Source: Candidatus Thermokryptus mobilis
GTDB lineage: Bacteria; Bacteroidota; Ignavibacteria; Kryptoniales; Kryptoniaceae
Direction: 5' to 3'
Length of the DNA stretch: 64,000 bases
Assembly: GCF_900070205.1 (NCBI RefSeq)
Contig: NZ_FAOO01000008.1
Coordinates: forward strand, 21,982-85,981
In this document: positions 1 to 9,082 of the stretch, in pieces
Numbering within the stretch: position 1 is the first letter of the stretch
Layout of the letters: each line of letters begins with the position of its first letter
Notes under the pieces: model-generated
Database searches by the model: none
The model's input: only the letters and a program-made list of their open reading frames with translations
What the model was told of the DNA's origin: nothing
Made by a program: the position numbers and the translations under genes

Positions 1-1
1 G

Positions 2-103
2 GGAAGTCCGTATGAATTTTTTGACCTAAAATTAGCGCAACAGGCATATGATTCTGCAAGAGAAATCGTTGAATGGTGTCGTGATACTATCGGTAAACTA
101 TGA
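2..103 (+). CDS. HEPN-domain protein, C-terminal end (partial)
   Basis: Only the last 33 codons are in the window, read in the frame starting at base 2 and ending at TGA 101-103. The peptide has the pattern of the C-terminal helix of HEPN proteins: proline then an acidic/aromatic stretch, then an alanine-rich amphipathic helix (LAQQAYDSAREIVEWCRD). HEPN proteins of this size are usually the toxin-like, often RNase, half of a HEPN/MNT pair, and the next gene is an MNT nucleotidyltransferase whose start overlaps this stop. The catalytic RxxxxH region lies outside the window, so activity cannot be judged. Identification rests mainly on the short tail plus the partner gene. Confidence 0.6.
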   Translation, partial: GSPYEFFDLKLAQQAYDSAREIVEWCRDTIGKL

Positions 104-419
104 CGAACTTATTCAAACTTTGAGAGAAATATCGGTGGAGATAAAAAATAAAATTAGCTCTGTTTTGAAAATTTATCTTTTTGGTTCATTTGCAAGGGGC
201 AATTATACACCAGATAGCGACCTTGACATTCTGGTGGTTCTTGAAAAATGTGATTTGCCTTTTGTTGAAAGGAGAGATTTGTTTGTTGACTTTTTTAAAG
301 GGGTTCCTTTTGATTTGAACATTTTTGTTTACACCAAAGATGAAATTAATGAAATGATTGCACAGAAAAACTTATTCATAGAGGAAGTTTTAAAAGAAGC
401 AGTTGAAATTTCAAAATAA
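81..419 (+). CDS. MNT-family nucleotidyltransferase (HEPN partner)
   Basis: Minimal nucleotidyltransferase of about 112 residues. The signature is complete: FGSFARG followed by PDSDLDILV, giving the GSxxxG and DxD metal-binding residues, and a third acidic residue in PFDLNIFV. In HEPN/MNT pairs the MNT protein acts as antitoxin, in studied cases by AMPylating the HEPN protein. The reading frame is open back to an ATG at 48, but that stretch overlaps the HEPN coding tail by 56 bases and looks like its out-of-frame shadow. I prefer the GTG at 81, which leaves a 23-base overlap and the family's usual length; neither start has a clear ribosome site. The pair sits 18 bases before nuoL, an odd place for such a module. 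Confidence 0.8.
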   Translation: MILSVNYDELIQTLREISVEIKNKISSVLKIYLFGSFARGNYTPDSDLDILVVLEKCDLPFVERRDLFVDFFKGVPFDLNIFVYTKDEINEMIAQKNLFIEEVLKEAVEISK

Positions 420-437
420 AAATAAATTTGAGAAGGT

Positions 438-2531
438 ATGTCTCAAGATACACTTGTTTTTCTTTCACTTCTTGCTCTGATTTTACCTCTCGTTGGTTTT
501 ATCCTTTTAATTTTCTTCGGACGGAAACGACTCCCAAGACAAGGTGATATCATTGAAACTGGGCTTGTCCTTGGTTCTCTTGTCTTGTCATTTATCGTCT
601 TCTTCAATAAAATTTTAAATTTTCCTGATCCAATTGAATGGAAATTTGAGTGGGTGAACTTTGGATTTGTGAATAATTGGGGGGAGATGAAGATAACTCT
701 TGGAATTTTGATTGATAATTTGTCTGCAACCATGCTTGTAGTTGTGACTGTTATAAGCTCTTTGGTGCATATCTTCTCAATCGGCTATATGAAAGATGAC
801 ATCAGATATTCAAGATATTTTGCTTATCTTGGCTTTTTCACATTTTCAATGCTTGGGATTGTTTTGACGAATAATTTCTTCACGATGTATGTTTTTTGGG
901 AGCTCGTTGGGGTTTCATCCTATCTTTTGATCGGGCATTGGTATGAGAAGAAATCGGCTTCGGATGCAGCAAAGAAAGCCTTTATCGTGAATAGGGTTGG
1001 GGACTTCGGGTTTTTCGTTGGTATAATGATAATTTGGTTGAGCTTAAAGACATTTAACTTTGGTGAGGTGTTTGCTGGGATTGAACAAGGGAAATTGTCT
1101 GGTGGATTGCTTACCGCAGCTGGGATTCTTGTTTTTTGTGGTGCTATTGGTAAATCGGCTCAATTTCCACTCCACGTTTGGCTTCCAGACGCTATGGAGG
1201 GACCAACACCCGTTAGCGCTTTAATTCACGCTGCGACGATGGTTGCTGCGGGTGTTTATCTTACGGCAAGAACTTACGCTATGATGACAGCTGATGCCTT
1301 AACATTTATAGCATATATTGGAGCTATAACCGCTTTCATTTCAGCAACGATAGCGATAACTCAAACCGATATCAAGAAAGTCCTCGCTTATTCAACTATT
1401 TCACAACTTGGTTATATGACTATGTCGCTTGGTTCTGGAGCTTATGTAGCGGGGTTTTTCCATCTTGTGACTCACGCTGCTTTTAAAGCTGGATTGTTCC
1501 TTGGCTCTGGCTCGGTCATCCACGCGATGCATCACGCCTTGCACAAAGTTCACGACCATCACACCGACCCACAGGACATCAGAAATATGGGTGGATTGAA
1601 AAAGAAAATGCCGATAACCTATTATACTTTTCTAATTTACACACTTGCGATTTCGGGTATCCCATTGACATCGGGATTTCTAAGTAAGGATTCAATACTT
1701 GCTGGAGCTCTTGCATTCGGTAAATTGTCAGGGCATGTGCTTATACCTTTAATTGGATTTTTCGTTGCTGGATTGACAGCGTTTTATATGTTTAGATTGT
1801 TGATTTTGACATTCCACGGGGAGCCGAAAAGGAAAGATGCGTTTGAGCATATACATGAATCACCAAAAGTTATGACAATTCCGCTTTTGATACTTGCTTT
1901 TCTATCTTTGTGGTTTGTTTTCGGTTTAAATCCCTTTGATGCAAGCTCAACTTGGGTTGAAAAGTTTATACATAAACCCAAAAGTGTTGTTCCAGCGCAA
2001 CAGCAATTTACTTTCAATTTGCCGGAAAAACTTGAAAAGGGCGCTGTGCTCACAGAATATGAGCATGCTCTTCACGAGGCGCACATCCCCGCGATGTTGC
2101 TTTCTCTTTCAATGGCTGGGCTTGGTATATTGTTTGCGTTTTTAACCTATCAATGGGGTAAGATAAGCGCTGAAAAAGTCGCCAATACGATAAAACCAGT
2201 TTATACCTTCCTTAAAAATAAGTGGTATTTTGACGAGCTCTATGCAAATACATTTGTCCTTGCTACACTTGGGATTTCAAAATTTGCAAGATGGTTTGAT
2301 TTAAAAGTTATAGATGGAATTGTTGATGGTTCGGCATATTTGACTAAACTTTGGTCATTTGCTATCGGGAAATTTGACTGGAACATAATTGATGGGCTTG
2401 TGAATCTTATGGCTTATGTGACTGGATTTTTTGGTTATGTTGTCAGGTTCTTGCAGAACGGAAAAGTTCAAACATACATAGTTTATGTTGTTTTCGCCGT
2501 CATAATTCTGTTTTATATCTTTATCGGGTAA
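438..2531 (+). CDS. nuoL: NADH-quinone oxidoreductase subunit L
   Basis: Large antiporter-like membrane subunit of respiratory complex I, part of its distal proton-pumping arm. The 697-residue protein is almost entirely hydrophobic helices. The proton-antiporter core includes a glutamate in the helix MYVFWELVGVSSYLLIG, the LPDAMEGPTPVSALIHAATM signature, and a lysine and histidines in later helices. A histidine-rich loop follows (HAMHHALHKVHDHH). The C-terminal extension beyond about residue 550 matches the lateral helix that NuoL has and NuoM and NuoN lack. Length is slightly above the usual 610-650. It is followed by nuoM after 33 bases, and the L-M-N order identifies complex I rather than an Mrp antiporter. 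The nuoA-K genes are not in the window. Confidence 0.95.
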   Translation: MSQDTLVFLSLLALILPLVGFILLIFFGRKRLPRQGDIIETGLVLGSLVLSFIVFFNKILNFPDPIEWKFEWVNFGFVNNWGEMKITLGILIDNLSATMLVVVTVISSLVHIFSIGYMKDDIRYSRYFAYLGFFTFSMLGIVLTNNFFTMYVFWELVGVSSYLLIGHWYEKKSASDAAKKAFIVNRVGDFGFFVGIMIIWLSLKTFNFGEVFAGIEQGKLSGGLLTAAGILVFCGAIGKSAQFPLHVWLPDAMEGPTPVSALIHAATMVAAGVYLTARTYAMMTADALTFIAYIGAITAFISATIAITQTDIKKVLAYSTISQLGYMTMSLGSGAYVAGFFHLVTHAAFKAGLFLGSGSVIHAMHHALHKVHDHHTDPQDIRNMGGLKKKMPITYYTFLIYTLAISGIPLTSGFLSKDSILAGALAFGKLSGHVLIPLIGFFVAGLTAFYMFRLLILTFHGEPKRKDAFEHIHESPKVMTIPLLILAFLSLWFVFGLNPFDASSTWVEKFIHKPKSVVPAQQQFTFNLPEKLEKGAVLTEYEHALHEAHIPAMLLSLSMAGLGILFAFLTYQWGKISAEKVANTIKPVYTFLKNKWYFDELYANTFVLATLGISKFARWFDLKVIDGIVDGSAYLTKLWSFAIGKFDWNIIDGLVNLMAYVTGFFGYVVRFLQNGKVQTYIVYVVFAVIILFYIFIG

Positions 2532-2564
2532 AAAGTTTTAAAAACAAAAAATTCAGTAAGATAA

Positions 2565-4169
2565 ATGCAGATACTTGGCATTGGAATTTTAACTTGGATT
2601 GTCTTTCTACCCGTTGTTGCAATGGTAATTGTCCTTGCGATTCCGAAGGGAAGGGAAAATTTGATAAAATGGATAGCTGTCATAGCCACAGGAATTCAGC
2701 TTGTCCTTGCTGTTATTATGTTGCTTAATTACCGTTATGACCTTGCTGGGATAAATACGCTTGAGGGATTTCAATTCGTTGAGAAATATCGTTGGATTGA
2801 TGTCAGTGGTGTTGCTTGGTTTGGTAGGATAGTGATAGAGTATTTTCTTGGAGTTGATGGTTTGAGTATGCCGATGGTTTTTTTAACCGCTTTGATTTCA
2901 TTTATCGGAGCAATCGCCTCTTGGGAATTGCCGAAGACGAAGGGATATTATGCACTTTACCTTTTGCTTGACACTGGGATGATGGGTGTCTTTGTAGCGC
3001 TTGATTTCTTCCTGTTTTATATCTTTTGGGAGGTTATGTTACTTCCGATGTATTTTCTCATAGGGATATGGGGCGGTCCAAGAAGGGAATACGCGGCAAT
3101 AAAGTTTTTCATTTATACTTTGCTTGGTTCTGTTTTGATGCTTCTTGTTATGATAGGTTTATATTTCAGCACAAGCATCATTGACACAGTCACTGGGGAG
3201 AGAATCCATACTTTCAATATGCTTGCTATGATGGACCCGAAAAATTATGAGCCAGGTTCAATCTTTTCTGGCATGCACACAACTTGGAGATACATAGCTT
3301 ATATTGCTTTGTTTATCGGGTTTGCGATAAAGGTTCCGATTTTCCCGTTCCATACTTGGCTTCCTGATGCACATGTTGAAGCACCAACGCCAATCAGCGT
3401 CATCCTTGCTGGGATTCTCTTGAAGATGGGAACCTATGGGATGTTGAGGATAAGTTTTCCAATTTTCCCAGATGGGATGTTGAAATATGCTTTGCCTATG
3501 GCTTTGCTTGGTTTTATAAATATCGTTTACGGAGCTTTGGCTGCAATGGCACAGGAGGACTTTAAAAAGTTGATCGCTTATTCAAGTATAAGCCATATGG
3601 GTTATGTTGTGCTTGGAATGTCAGCGCTTAACACTCAGGCAGTCACAGGGGCGATAATGCAGATGTTTAACCACGGGACGATAACAGCTATGTTGTTTTT
3701 GATCGTTGGGGTTCTCTATGATAGGGCTCATACGAGAGGACTTAATGAATTTGGTGGATTAGCAAATCAGATGCCAAAGTATTTTGGAATCGTAATAATT
3801 GCTTTCTTCGCTGCACTTGGTCTTCCAGGTTTAAGTGGTTTTATAAGTGAGGCGTTTGTTTTCCTTGGAGCTTTTCAAACATATAAATGGATTACAATCT
3901 TTTCCGCAACTGGTGTTATTTTGACAGCTGGATATATACTCTGGACTACACAGCGTCTCTTCTTTGGTCAAATTCCGGAGAGATGGAAAAATCTTCCAGA
4001 CATCAACGCAAGAGAGCTTGTGACTCTTGTCCCGCTTGCGGTGATAGTTATATTTCTTGGTGTTTATCCGATGCCTTTGATCTCAGTTATGAATGCCTCT
4101 GTGAATCATCTTGTTGGGTTTGTATCCGAAATGGGACAGATGGGATCACAGCTTGGAATTTTACCTTGA
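2565..4169 (+). CDS. nuoM: NADH-quinone oxidoreductase subunit M
   Basis: Second antiporter-like subunit of complex I, 534 residues and about 14 membrane helices. Recognisable motifs are the N-terminal FLGVDGLSMPMVFLTAL, the glutamate-bearing helix FYIFWEVMLLPMYFLIGIWG (the conserved membrane Glu of NuoM), the WLPDAHVEAPTPISVILAG signature, and KKLIAYSSISHMGYV. It couples quinone reduction to proton transfer in the inner membrane. It sits between nuoL (33-base gap) and nuoN (24-base gap), so the three genes form the end of a nuo operon. Length is normal for the family. Confidence 0.96.
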   Translation: MQILGIGILTWIVFLPVVAMVIVLAIPKGRENLIKWIAVIATGIQLVLAVIMLLNYRYDLAGINTLEGFQFVEKYRWIDVSGVAWFGRIVIEYFLGVDGLSMPMVFLTALISFIGAIASWELPKTKGYYALYLLLDTGMMGVFVALDFFLFYIFWEVMLLPMYFLIGIWGGPRREYAAIKFFIYTLLGSVLMLLVMIGLYFSTSIIDTVTGERIHTFNMLAMMDPKNYEPGSIFSGMHTTWRYIAYIALFIGFAIKVPIFPFHTWLPDAHVEAPTPISVILAGILLKMGTYGMLRISFPIFPDGMLKYALPMALLGFINIVYGALAAMAQEDFKKLIAYSSISHMGYVVLGMSALNTQAVTGAIMQMFNHGTITAMLFLIVGVLYDRAHTRGLNEFGGLANQMPKYFGIVIIAFFAALGLPGLSGFISEAFVFLGAFQTYKWITIFSATGVILTAGYILWTTQRLFFGQIPERWKNLPDINARELVTLVPLAVIVIFLGVYPMPLISVMNASVNHLVGFVSEMGQMGSQLGILP

Positions 4170-4193
4170 AAATAAAAATTTTGGTGGCTGAAA

Positions 4194-5711
4194 ATGGTTG
4201 AACAGTTCAACATAGAATTGGCACAATCATTAAAAAATTTTTTACCTGAGCTGACCTTAACAATTACACTTGCTATCGTAATTATCACTGATTTGATTTT
4301 TGGGAGAAAGTTCAGAAACATTGGAGCTTATGTTTCAATTCTCGGTTTGGTTGCGACAGCTTACTTTACAATTAAGCAGTATGGCGGAAGCTATCAAATT
4401 TTCCGCGGGATGTTTGTCGTTGATCCATATTCAACCTTTTTTAAGTTTATCTTCATACTTTCGGCTTTTGTAGTGATAATTTTTTCAATGCAATCACTTG
4501 AATTAAAAGAAACATCGGCAAGGAGACGCCTTGGGGAATATTACTTCTTTATTTTGACCCTAACACTTGGAGCTTTTTTAATGGCTGGTTCTGTTAATCT
4601 TCTCATGATGTATCTTTCGCTTGAACTTGTCAGCATAAGCTCATACATACTTGCAGGTTATATCAAGGAATCTGAGCGGTCAAGTGAGGCGTCAATGAAA
4701 TATGTCATATACGGTGCTTTGTCATCTGGTTTGATGATCTATGGTATTTCGCTGATTTATGGATTAAGTGGTGAGTTAAATGTTTATTCTATAAATGCAT
4801 CGCTTCTTTCTGGGGGATATAGTCCTGTTGTTTTGTTGATTGCTTTTCTTTTGATACTTGCTGGTTTTGGATATAAAATTTCCGCAGTTCCATTTCATTA
4901 TTGGACGCCAGATGTTTATGAAGGTGCTCCAATAACTGTGACCGCTTTTCTGTCCGTGTCTTCAAAGGCAGCTGGCTTTGCAATGTTTGTGAGATTTTTG
5001 AAAGCAAGTTTCATTGATAGAACCGTTCTTGCGGGAGTTGAAGGAACGTGGGTTTTACTTCAGGGGTTGCCATGGTCTCAGATAATTGCTGTTCTTTCGG
5101 CTTTAACTATGACGGTTGGAAACATAATTGCGATATGGCAGAACAATTTGAAAAGAATGCTAGCATATTCAAGCATAGCTCACGCTGGATATATACTTAT
5201 GGGAGTTGTCGTCTTCCAGAACCTTGGTATTTCTGCAATGTTGATTTATTTCCTTGCATATCTTCTTATGAACCTTGGTGCTTTTTATTGCGTTATGCTT
5301 GTAGCTGACAAAACAGGAAGTGAAGATATAGAAGTTTATAAAGGACTTGGATATCGCTCACCACTTATCGGAGTTGTTTTTACAATTTTTCTTGTTTCAC
5401 TCACTGGAATACCCCCAACATTTGGTTTTATCGGGAAACTTTATCTTTTCTCTGCCTTAATAAATGCTAAAGTTATTTGGCTTGCTGTCGTTGGTGTTTT
5501 AAATAGTGTCGTGTCGCTTTATTACTATGTTCGGGTTGTGAGAAATATGTTCCTTCGTGATCTGGAGGTTGATAAAGGTGAAATTAAACTTTCGCCAGCG
5601 CAAGTTGTTGTTTTACTTGTCCTTGTTGTCCCGACGCTTTTATTTGGGGTTTATTTTGGACCGATAGTTGACCTTGCGCAAGCATCAGTTGCAATGTTCG
5701 GTTTGAGGTGA
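4194..5711 (+). CDS. nuoN: NADH-quinone oxidoreductase subunit N
   Basis: Third antiporter-like subunit of complex I, 505 residues, all membrane helices. The family helix LLMMYLSLELVSISSYILAG carries the conserved glutamate, and PFHYWTPDVYEGAPITVTAF plus LKRMLAYSSIAHAGYILMG are the NuoN versions of the proton-channel motifs. It is the last gene of the L-M-N run. The next gene encodes an unrelated outer-membrane receptor after 112 bases, so the operon most likely ends here, although no T-tailed terminator follows directly. Confidence 0.96.
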   Translation: MVEQFNIELAQSLKNFLPELTLTITLAIVIITDLIFGRKFRNIGAYVSILGLVATAYFTIKQYGGSYQIFRGMFVVDPYSTFFKFIFILSAFVVIIFSMQSLELKETSARRRLGEYYFFILTLTLGAFLMAGSVNLLMMYLSLELVSISSYILAGYIKESERSSEASMKYVIYGALSSGLMIYGISLIYGLSGELNVYSINASLLSGGYSPVVLLIAFLLILAGFGYKISAVPFHYWTPDVYEGAPITVTAFLSVSSKAAGFAMFVRFLKASFIDRTVLAGVEGTWVLLQGLPWSQIIAVLSALTMTVGNIIAIWQNNLKRMLAYSSIAHAGYILMGVVVFQNLGISAMLIYFLAYLLMNLGAFYCVMLVADKTGSEDIEVYKGLGYRSPLIGVVFTIFLVSLTGIPPTFGFIGKLYLFSALINAKVIWLAVVGVLNSVVSLYYYVRVVRNMFLRDLEVDKGEIKLSPAQVVVLLVLVVPTLLFGVYFGPIVDLAQASVAMFGLR

Positions 5712-5774
5712 GAACTTTAATGAATTTTTAACTTTTTCTTCATTGAAATTTTAAAGTTACTTTTTTAAATTTTA

Positions 5775-5796
5775 TTAGCGAACGAAGGTTCGCTAA
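5775..5796. other. Perfect 9-bp hairpin between nuoN and the Oar-like gene
   Basis: TTAGCGAAC and GTTCGCTAA form a perfect 9-base-pair stem around a GAAG tetraloop. The following bases are A-rich, with no T-tract on either strand, so it does not look like a standard intrinsic terminator. It lies 27 bases before the receptor start codon. It could be a 5'-leader structure, a processing site or an operator palindrome; the sequence alone does not decide. Confidence 0.5.
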
Positions 5797-5823
5797 ATCA
5801 AAACAAAATAACGAGGTGCAGAG

Positions 5824-8800
5824 ATGAGGCAAGTATTTCTACTTTTAATTTCAGTTCTTTTCATTCCTTCCCTTCTTTTTTCTCAAGGTGTTACAACTGC
5901 GAGCATAAGTGGAATTGTCACAACTCAAGACGGGGAGCCACTTCCTGGAGCAAATATCGTCGCTGTTCATGAACCGAGCGGAACCGTCTATGGAACAATC
6001 GCGAGGGTTGACGGCAGGTATAACCTCGTTAATTTAAGGGTTGGTGGTCCTTATACTGTCACCGTGTCGTATGTTGGTTATGCTCAGCAAAAGGTTTCGG
6101 ATATTTATTTGACACTCGGTCAAGATATGGTTTTGAATTTTAAACTCGCTGAGCAACCAGTTCAACTCGGTGAGGTAACAGTTATTGGTGAAAGAACTGG
6201 GGTCATAGGTGCAGCAAGAACAGGTCCATCAACAAATGTCTTGAGGCAACAAATTGATGTTTTGCCGACGATTTCAAGAAGTTTCCAAGATTATTACAAA
6301 ATTTCACCGTATTTTATCGGTTATAGTGCAGCTGGGAGAAACAACCGTTATAACAACATCCAGATTGACGGAACTAACTTTAACGATTTGTTTGGGCTTG
6401 GTGGAACCGGGGCTCCAGCTGGGCAATCAAATGTCACGCCTATAAGCTTGGAAGCGGTTGAGGAATTTCAAATCGTCATTGCTCCATATGATGTTCGTCA
6501 AAGTGGGTTTACTGGGGCTGGCGTTAATGTCATTACGAGAAGCGGGACGAACAGATTTTCAGGAGCATTGTTCTACTATGGCAGAAACCAAAACTTCATC
6601 GGAAGAAGCCCTGATACACTTAGAAGAAAATATCCGGACTTTACCGACTATCAAACCGGTTTCCGCATCGGCGGTCCGATTTTAAAGAACCGTCTCTTCT
6701 TCTTCATCAATGGTGAGTTGACAAGATACAAGTCACCTTTAATAAGAACGCTTGGAGCATCAACGATTGGAACGAATATATTTACTGTTTCGCCTGATAG
6801 CGTTCGTTTATTTAGAGAAGCTTTGAAGACAAGATATGGGTATGAAACGGGGTCATTTGAAAGCTTTAACTTTTTAAGACATAGCAATAAGATTTTCATT
6901 AGATTTGACTTCAATATAACTCAGTCACACAGGTTAACATTAAGGCACAGCTATCTTGATGCTTTTGATGATAACGCTCCAGCAACATCGGGTATCCCAT
7001 CACCACAAATAGCAACGATTTATGCTGAAAACACGAGATATAAAACTCAAAACACGACTAATTCAACCGTTCTTCAATTGACGAGTGTTTTGGGTAGCAG
7101 AGCAGCTAATGAACTTATCGTTGGTTATACTGATATTCATGATAATCCGCTTTATTACGGTCAGCCGTTTCCGTATGTTTCCGTTAGAACATATGACTCG
7201 CAAGGAAGAACATATAATCTTGCAGCTGGTTCTGAAAAGTTTAGGATGGCTAATGATTTAAGGCAAAGGGTAATTGAAATTACCGATAACTTGACTTTCT
7301 TTATGGGTGCTCATACTATAACAGTTGGAACGCATAACGAGATATTCTCCTTCAGCAACCTCTTCATTCGTGATTTCTTCGGTGCGTATCACTGGAACTC
7401 ACTTGCTGATTTTCTTGCTGGGAGAAAAGCAGCGCAGTATGAGCTCAGTTATTCCAAAATTGAGGGGAATCCGCAACCAAAAGCTGAATGGAAAGCAATT
7501 CAGTATGGTGTTTATGTTCAGGATGAATGGTCTATTAGGCCAGGATTAAAGTTAACATTTGGTTTGAGATTAGATGTGCCGACTTTCCCTGATAAGCCAG
7601 CATATAATCCAAAAGTTGATTCAACATTTAAACCCCTTGGTTATGACATCTCAACCGATAAGGTTCCAAAAGCCCAATTTATGTGGGGTCCAAGATTCGG
7701 AATAAACTGGGACCTGTTCGGCGATAAGACAACGCAGTTACGTGGTGGGATTGGCGTATTTACGGGAAGAGTTCCATATGTTTGGATTTCAAATCAGTAT
7801 TCAAATACTGGAGTTGAATTTGGAAGACTGCTCTTAAGGGGTGCAGATGTTCCAGATTTTGTTCCTGACCCGTATAATCCTCCAAGGGGTGGAACACCGA
7901 TTCAGACAACTGAAATTAATGTGACCGCTCCTGATTATAAGCTTCCGCAGATTTTGAGGGCAAGCTTTGGGGTTGATAGAATACTACCGCTTGGCTGGGT
8001 CGCAACCGTTGAAGGTCAATATTCAAAGACAATAAATGATATTCTCTACAAAGATATAAACTTGATCCCGCAGGGTTATCTCTCGGACGGAAGACCGATT
8101 TACGGGACTTGGGACTACTCAACACGTCGTTGGACTGTGCAAAAGTATAATCCAACTTTCACAAATGTTATACTTCTTACGAACACAAATCAAGGTTACA
8201 GCTATAATTTAACCTTCCAACTTGAAAGACCTGTTTCTCCGGATGGGATTTATGCGAAGTTTGCTTACACCTACGGCGTTTCAAAGGATATGAACAGTGG
8301 AACATCCTCGCAGGCGTTTTCACAATGGAGATTCAATCACGCTGTTGACCCCAACAACCCAACGCTTTCATATTCATCATTTGATTATAGACATAGAATC
8401 CTTGCGATTCTCTCGTATAAGCGGGAAATTTTCCGTGGAATTTCAGCTTCAGTTGGAATCTTCTATAATGGGCTTTCAGGTCAACCATATTCTTGGGTCT
8501 ATAGCGGCGATGTGAATGGAGATGGTCAGTCTGAAAATGACCTCGTTTATATTCCAAAAGATAAAAATGACATCATACTTGTTAACTCAGCAGGCAATCC
8601 ACTACCGAAAGAAGATGTCGCTTATGATCAGTTGTTTGCATTTATAGATAACGATCCTTACTTGAGCAAGAACAAGGGCAAGATAGCCGAAAGAATGGCT
8701 GCTCGTGGTCCATGGTCACATCAAGTTGATGCAAGATTTGCGCTTGAGATACCCTCAATAAGAGGGCAAAAGCTTGAAATTACATTTGATGTTTTGAACC

Positions 8801-8997
8801 TTCTCAATCTTCTCAACAAGGACTGGGGAATTGTTAAAGGTGTTACATTCCAAAGAGCTTTCTTGCTCGTTTTCCATAGCCTTGATCCAGCAACTGGACA
8901 ACCGAGGTTCAGGTGGACGAATCCGCCAAGACCTGAGCTTCCACTTGACCTTGCTTCAAGATGGCAAGCACAGATCGGGATTAGATATACCTTTTAA
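5824..8997 (+). CDS. Oar-like TonB-dependent outer-membrane receptor
   Basis: Outer-membrane beta-barrel protein of 1057 residues. A signal peptide covers about residues 1-20 (cleavage near FSQG). A carboxypeptidase-regulatory-like beta-sandwich follows at about 22-112 (GEPLPGANIVAV, then DGRYNLVNL and VSYVGYA). A TonB plug comes next at about 115-240 (NNIQIDGTNFND, GAGVNVITRSGTNRFSG). The remainder is alternating aromatic beta strands ending in IGIRYTF, the terminal aromatic residue needed for barrel insertion. Domain order and length match Oar/OmpA-related TonB receptors of myxobacteria and the FCB group rather than SusC. No SusD-like partner is nearby, so no substrate can be assigned. It appears to be a single-gene unit: a hairpin precedes it and a strong terminator follows within 60 bases. 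Confidence 0.88.
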   Translation: MRQVFLLLISVLFIPSLLFSQGVTTASISGIVTTQDGEPLPGANIVAVHEPSGTVYGTIARVDGRYNLVNLRVGGPYTVTVSYVGYAQQKVSDIYLTLGQDMVLNFKLAEQPVQLGEVTVIGERTGVIGAARTGPSTNVLRQQIDVLPTISRSFQDYYKISPYFIGYSAAGRNNRYNNIQIDGTNFNDLFGLGGTGAPAGQSNVTPISLEAVEEFQIVIAPYDVRQSGFTGAGVNVITRSGTNRFSGALFYYGRNQNFIGRSPDTLRRKYPDFTDYQTGFRIGGPILKNRLFFFINGELTRYKSPLIRTLGASTIGTNIFTVSPDSVRLFREALKTRYGYETGSFESFNFLRHSNKIFIRFDFNITQSHRLTLRHSYLDAFDDNAPATSGIPSPQIATIYAENTRYKTQNTTNSTVLQLTSVLGSRAANELIVGYTDIHDNPLYYGQPFPYVSVRTYDSQGRTYNLAAGSEKFRMANDLRQRVIEITDNLTFFMGAHTITVGTHNEIFSFSNLFIRDFFGAYHWNSLADFLAGRKAAQYELSYSKIEGNPQPKAEWKAIQYGVYVQDEWSIRPGLKLTFGLRLDVPTFPDKPAYNPKVDSTFKPLGYDISTDKVPKAQFMWGPRFGINWDLFGDKTTQLRGGIGVFTGRVPYVWISNQYSNTGVEFGRLLLRGADVPDFVPDPYNPPRGGTPIQTTEINVTAPDYKLPQILRASFGVDRILPLGWVATVEGQYSKTINDILYKDINLIPQGYLSDGRPIYGTWDYSTRRWTVQKYNPTFTNVILLTNTNQGYSYNLTFQLERPVSPDGIYAKFAYTYGVSKDMNSGTSSQAFSQWRFNHAVDPNNPTLSYSSFDYRHRILAILSYKREIFRGISASVGIFYNGLSGQPYSWVYSGDVNGDGQSENDLVYIPKDKNDIILVNSAGNPLPKEDVAYDQLFAFIDNDPYLSKNKGKIAERMAARGPWSHQVDARFALEIPSIRGQKLEITFDVLNLLNLLNKDWGIVKGVTFQRAFLLVFHSLDPATGQPRFRWTNPPRPELPLDLASRWQAQIGIRYTF

Positions 8998-9022
8998 AGC
9001 TTAATTTTTGTCGCATATTTAG

Positions 9023-9058
9023 GGGGAGTGGAAATTTTGGTTTCCGCTCCCCTTTTTT
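9023..9058 (+). terminator. Intrinsic terminator after the Oar-like gene
   Basis: GGGGAGTGGAAA (9023-9034) pairs over 12 positions, one of them G-U, with TTTCCGCTCCCC (9041-9052). The loop is TTTTGG and a run of six T follows. It lies 25 bases after the receptor stop codon. Confidence 0.93.
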
Positions 9059-9082
9059 GTATAAAATAAACGGGTGAAGATT

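Noticed and set aside
438-5711. Mrp-type sodium/proton antiporter cluster
   Set aside because: The three antiporter-like genes are in complex I order L-M-N, with a NuoL-type C-terminal extension, and no small MrpB/C/E-G genes are present.
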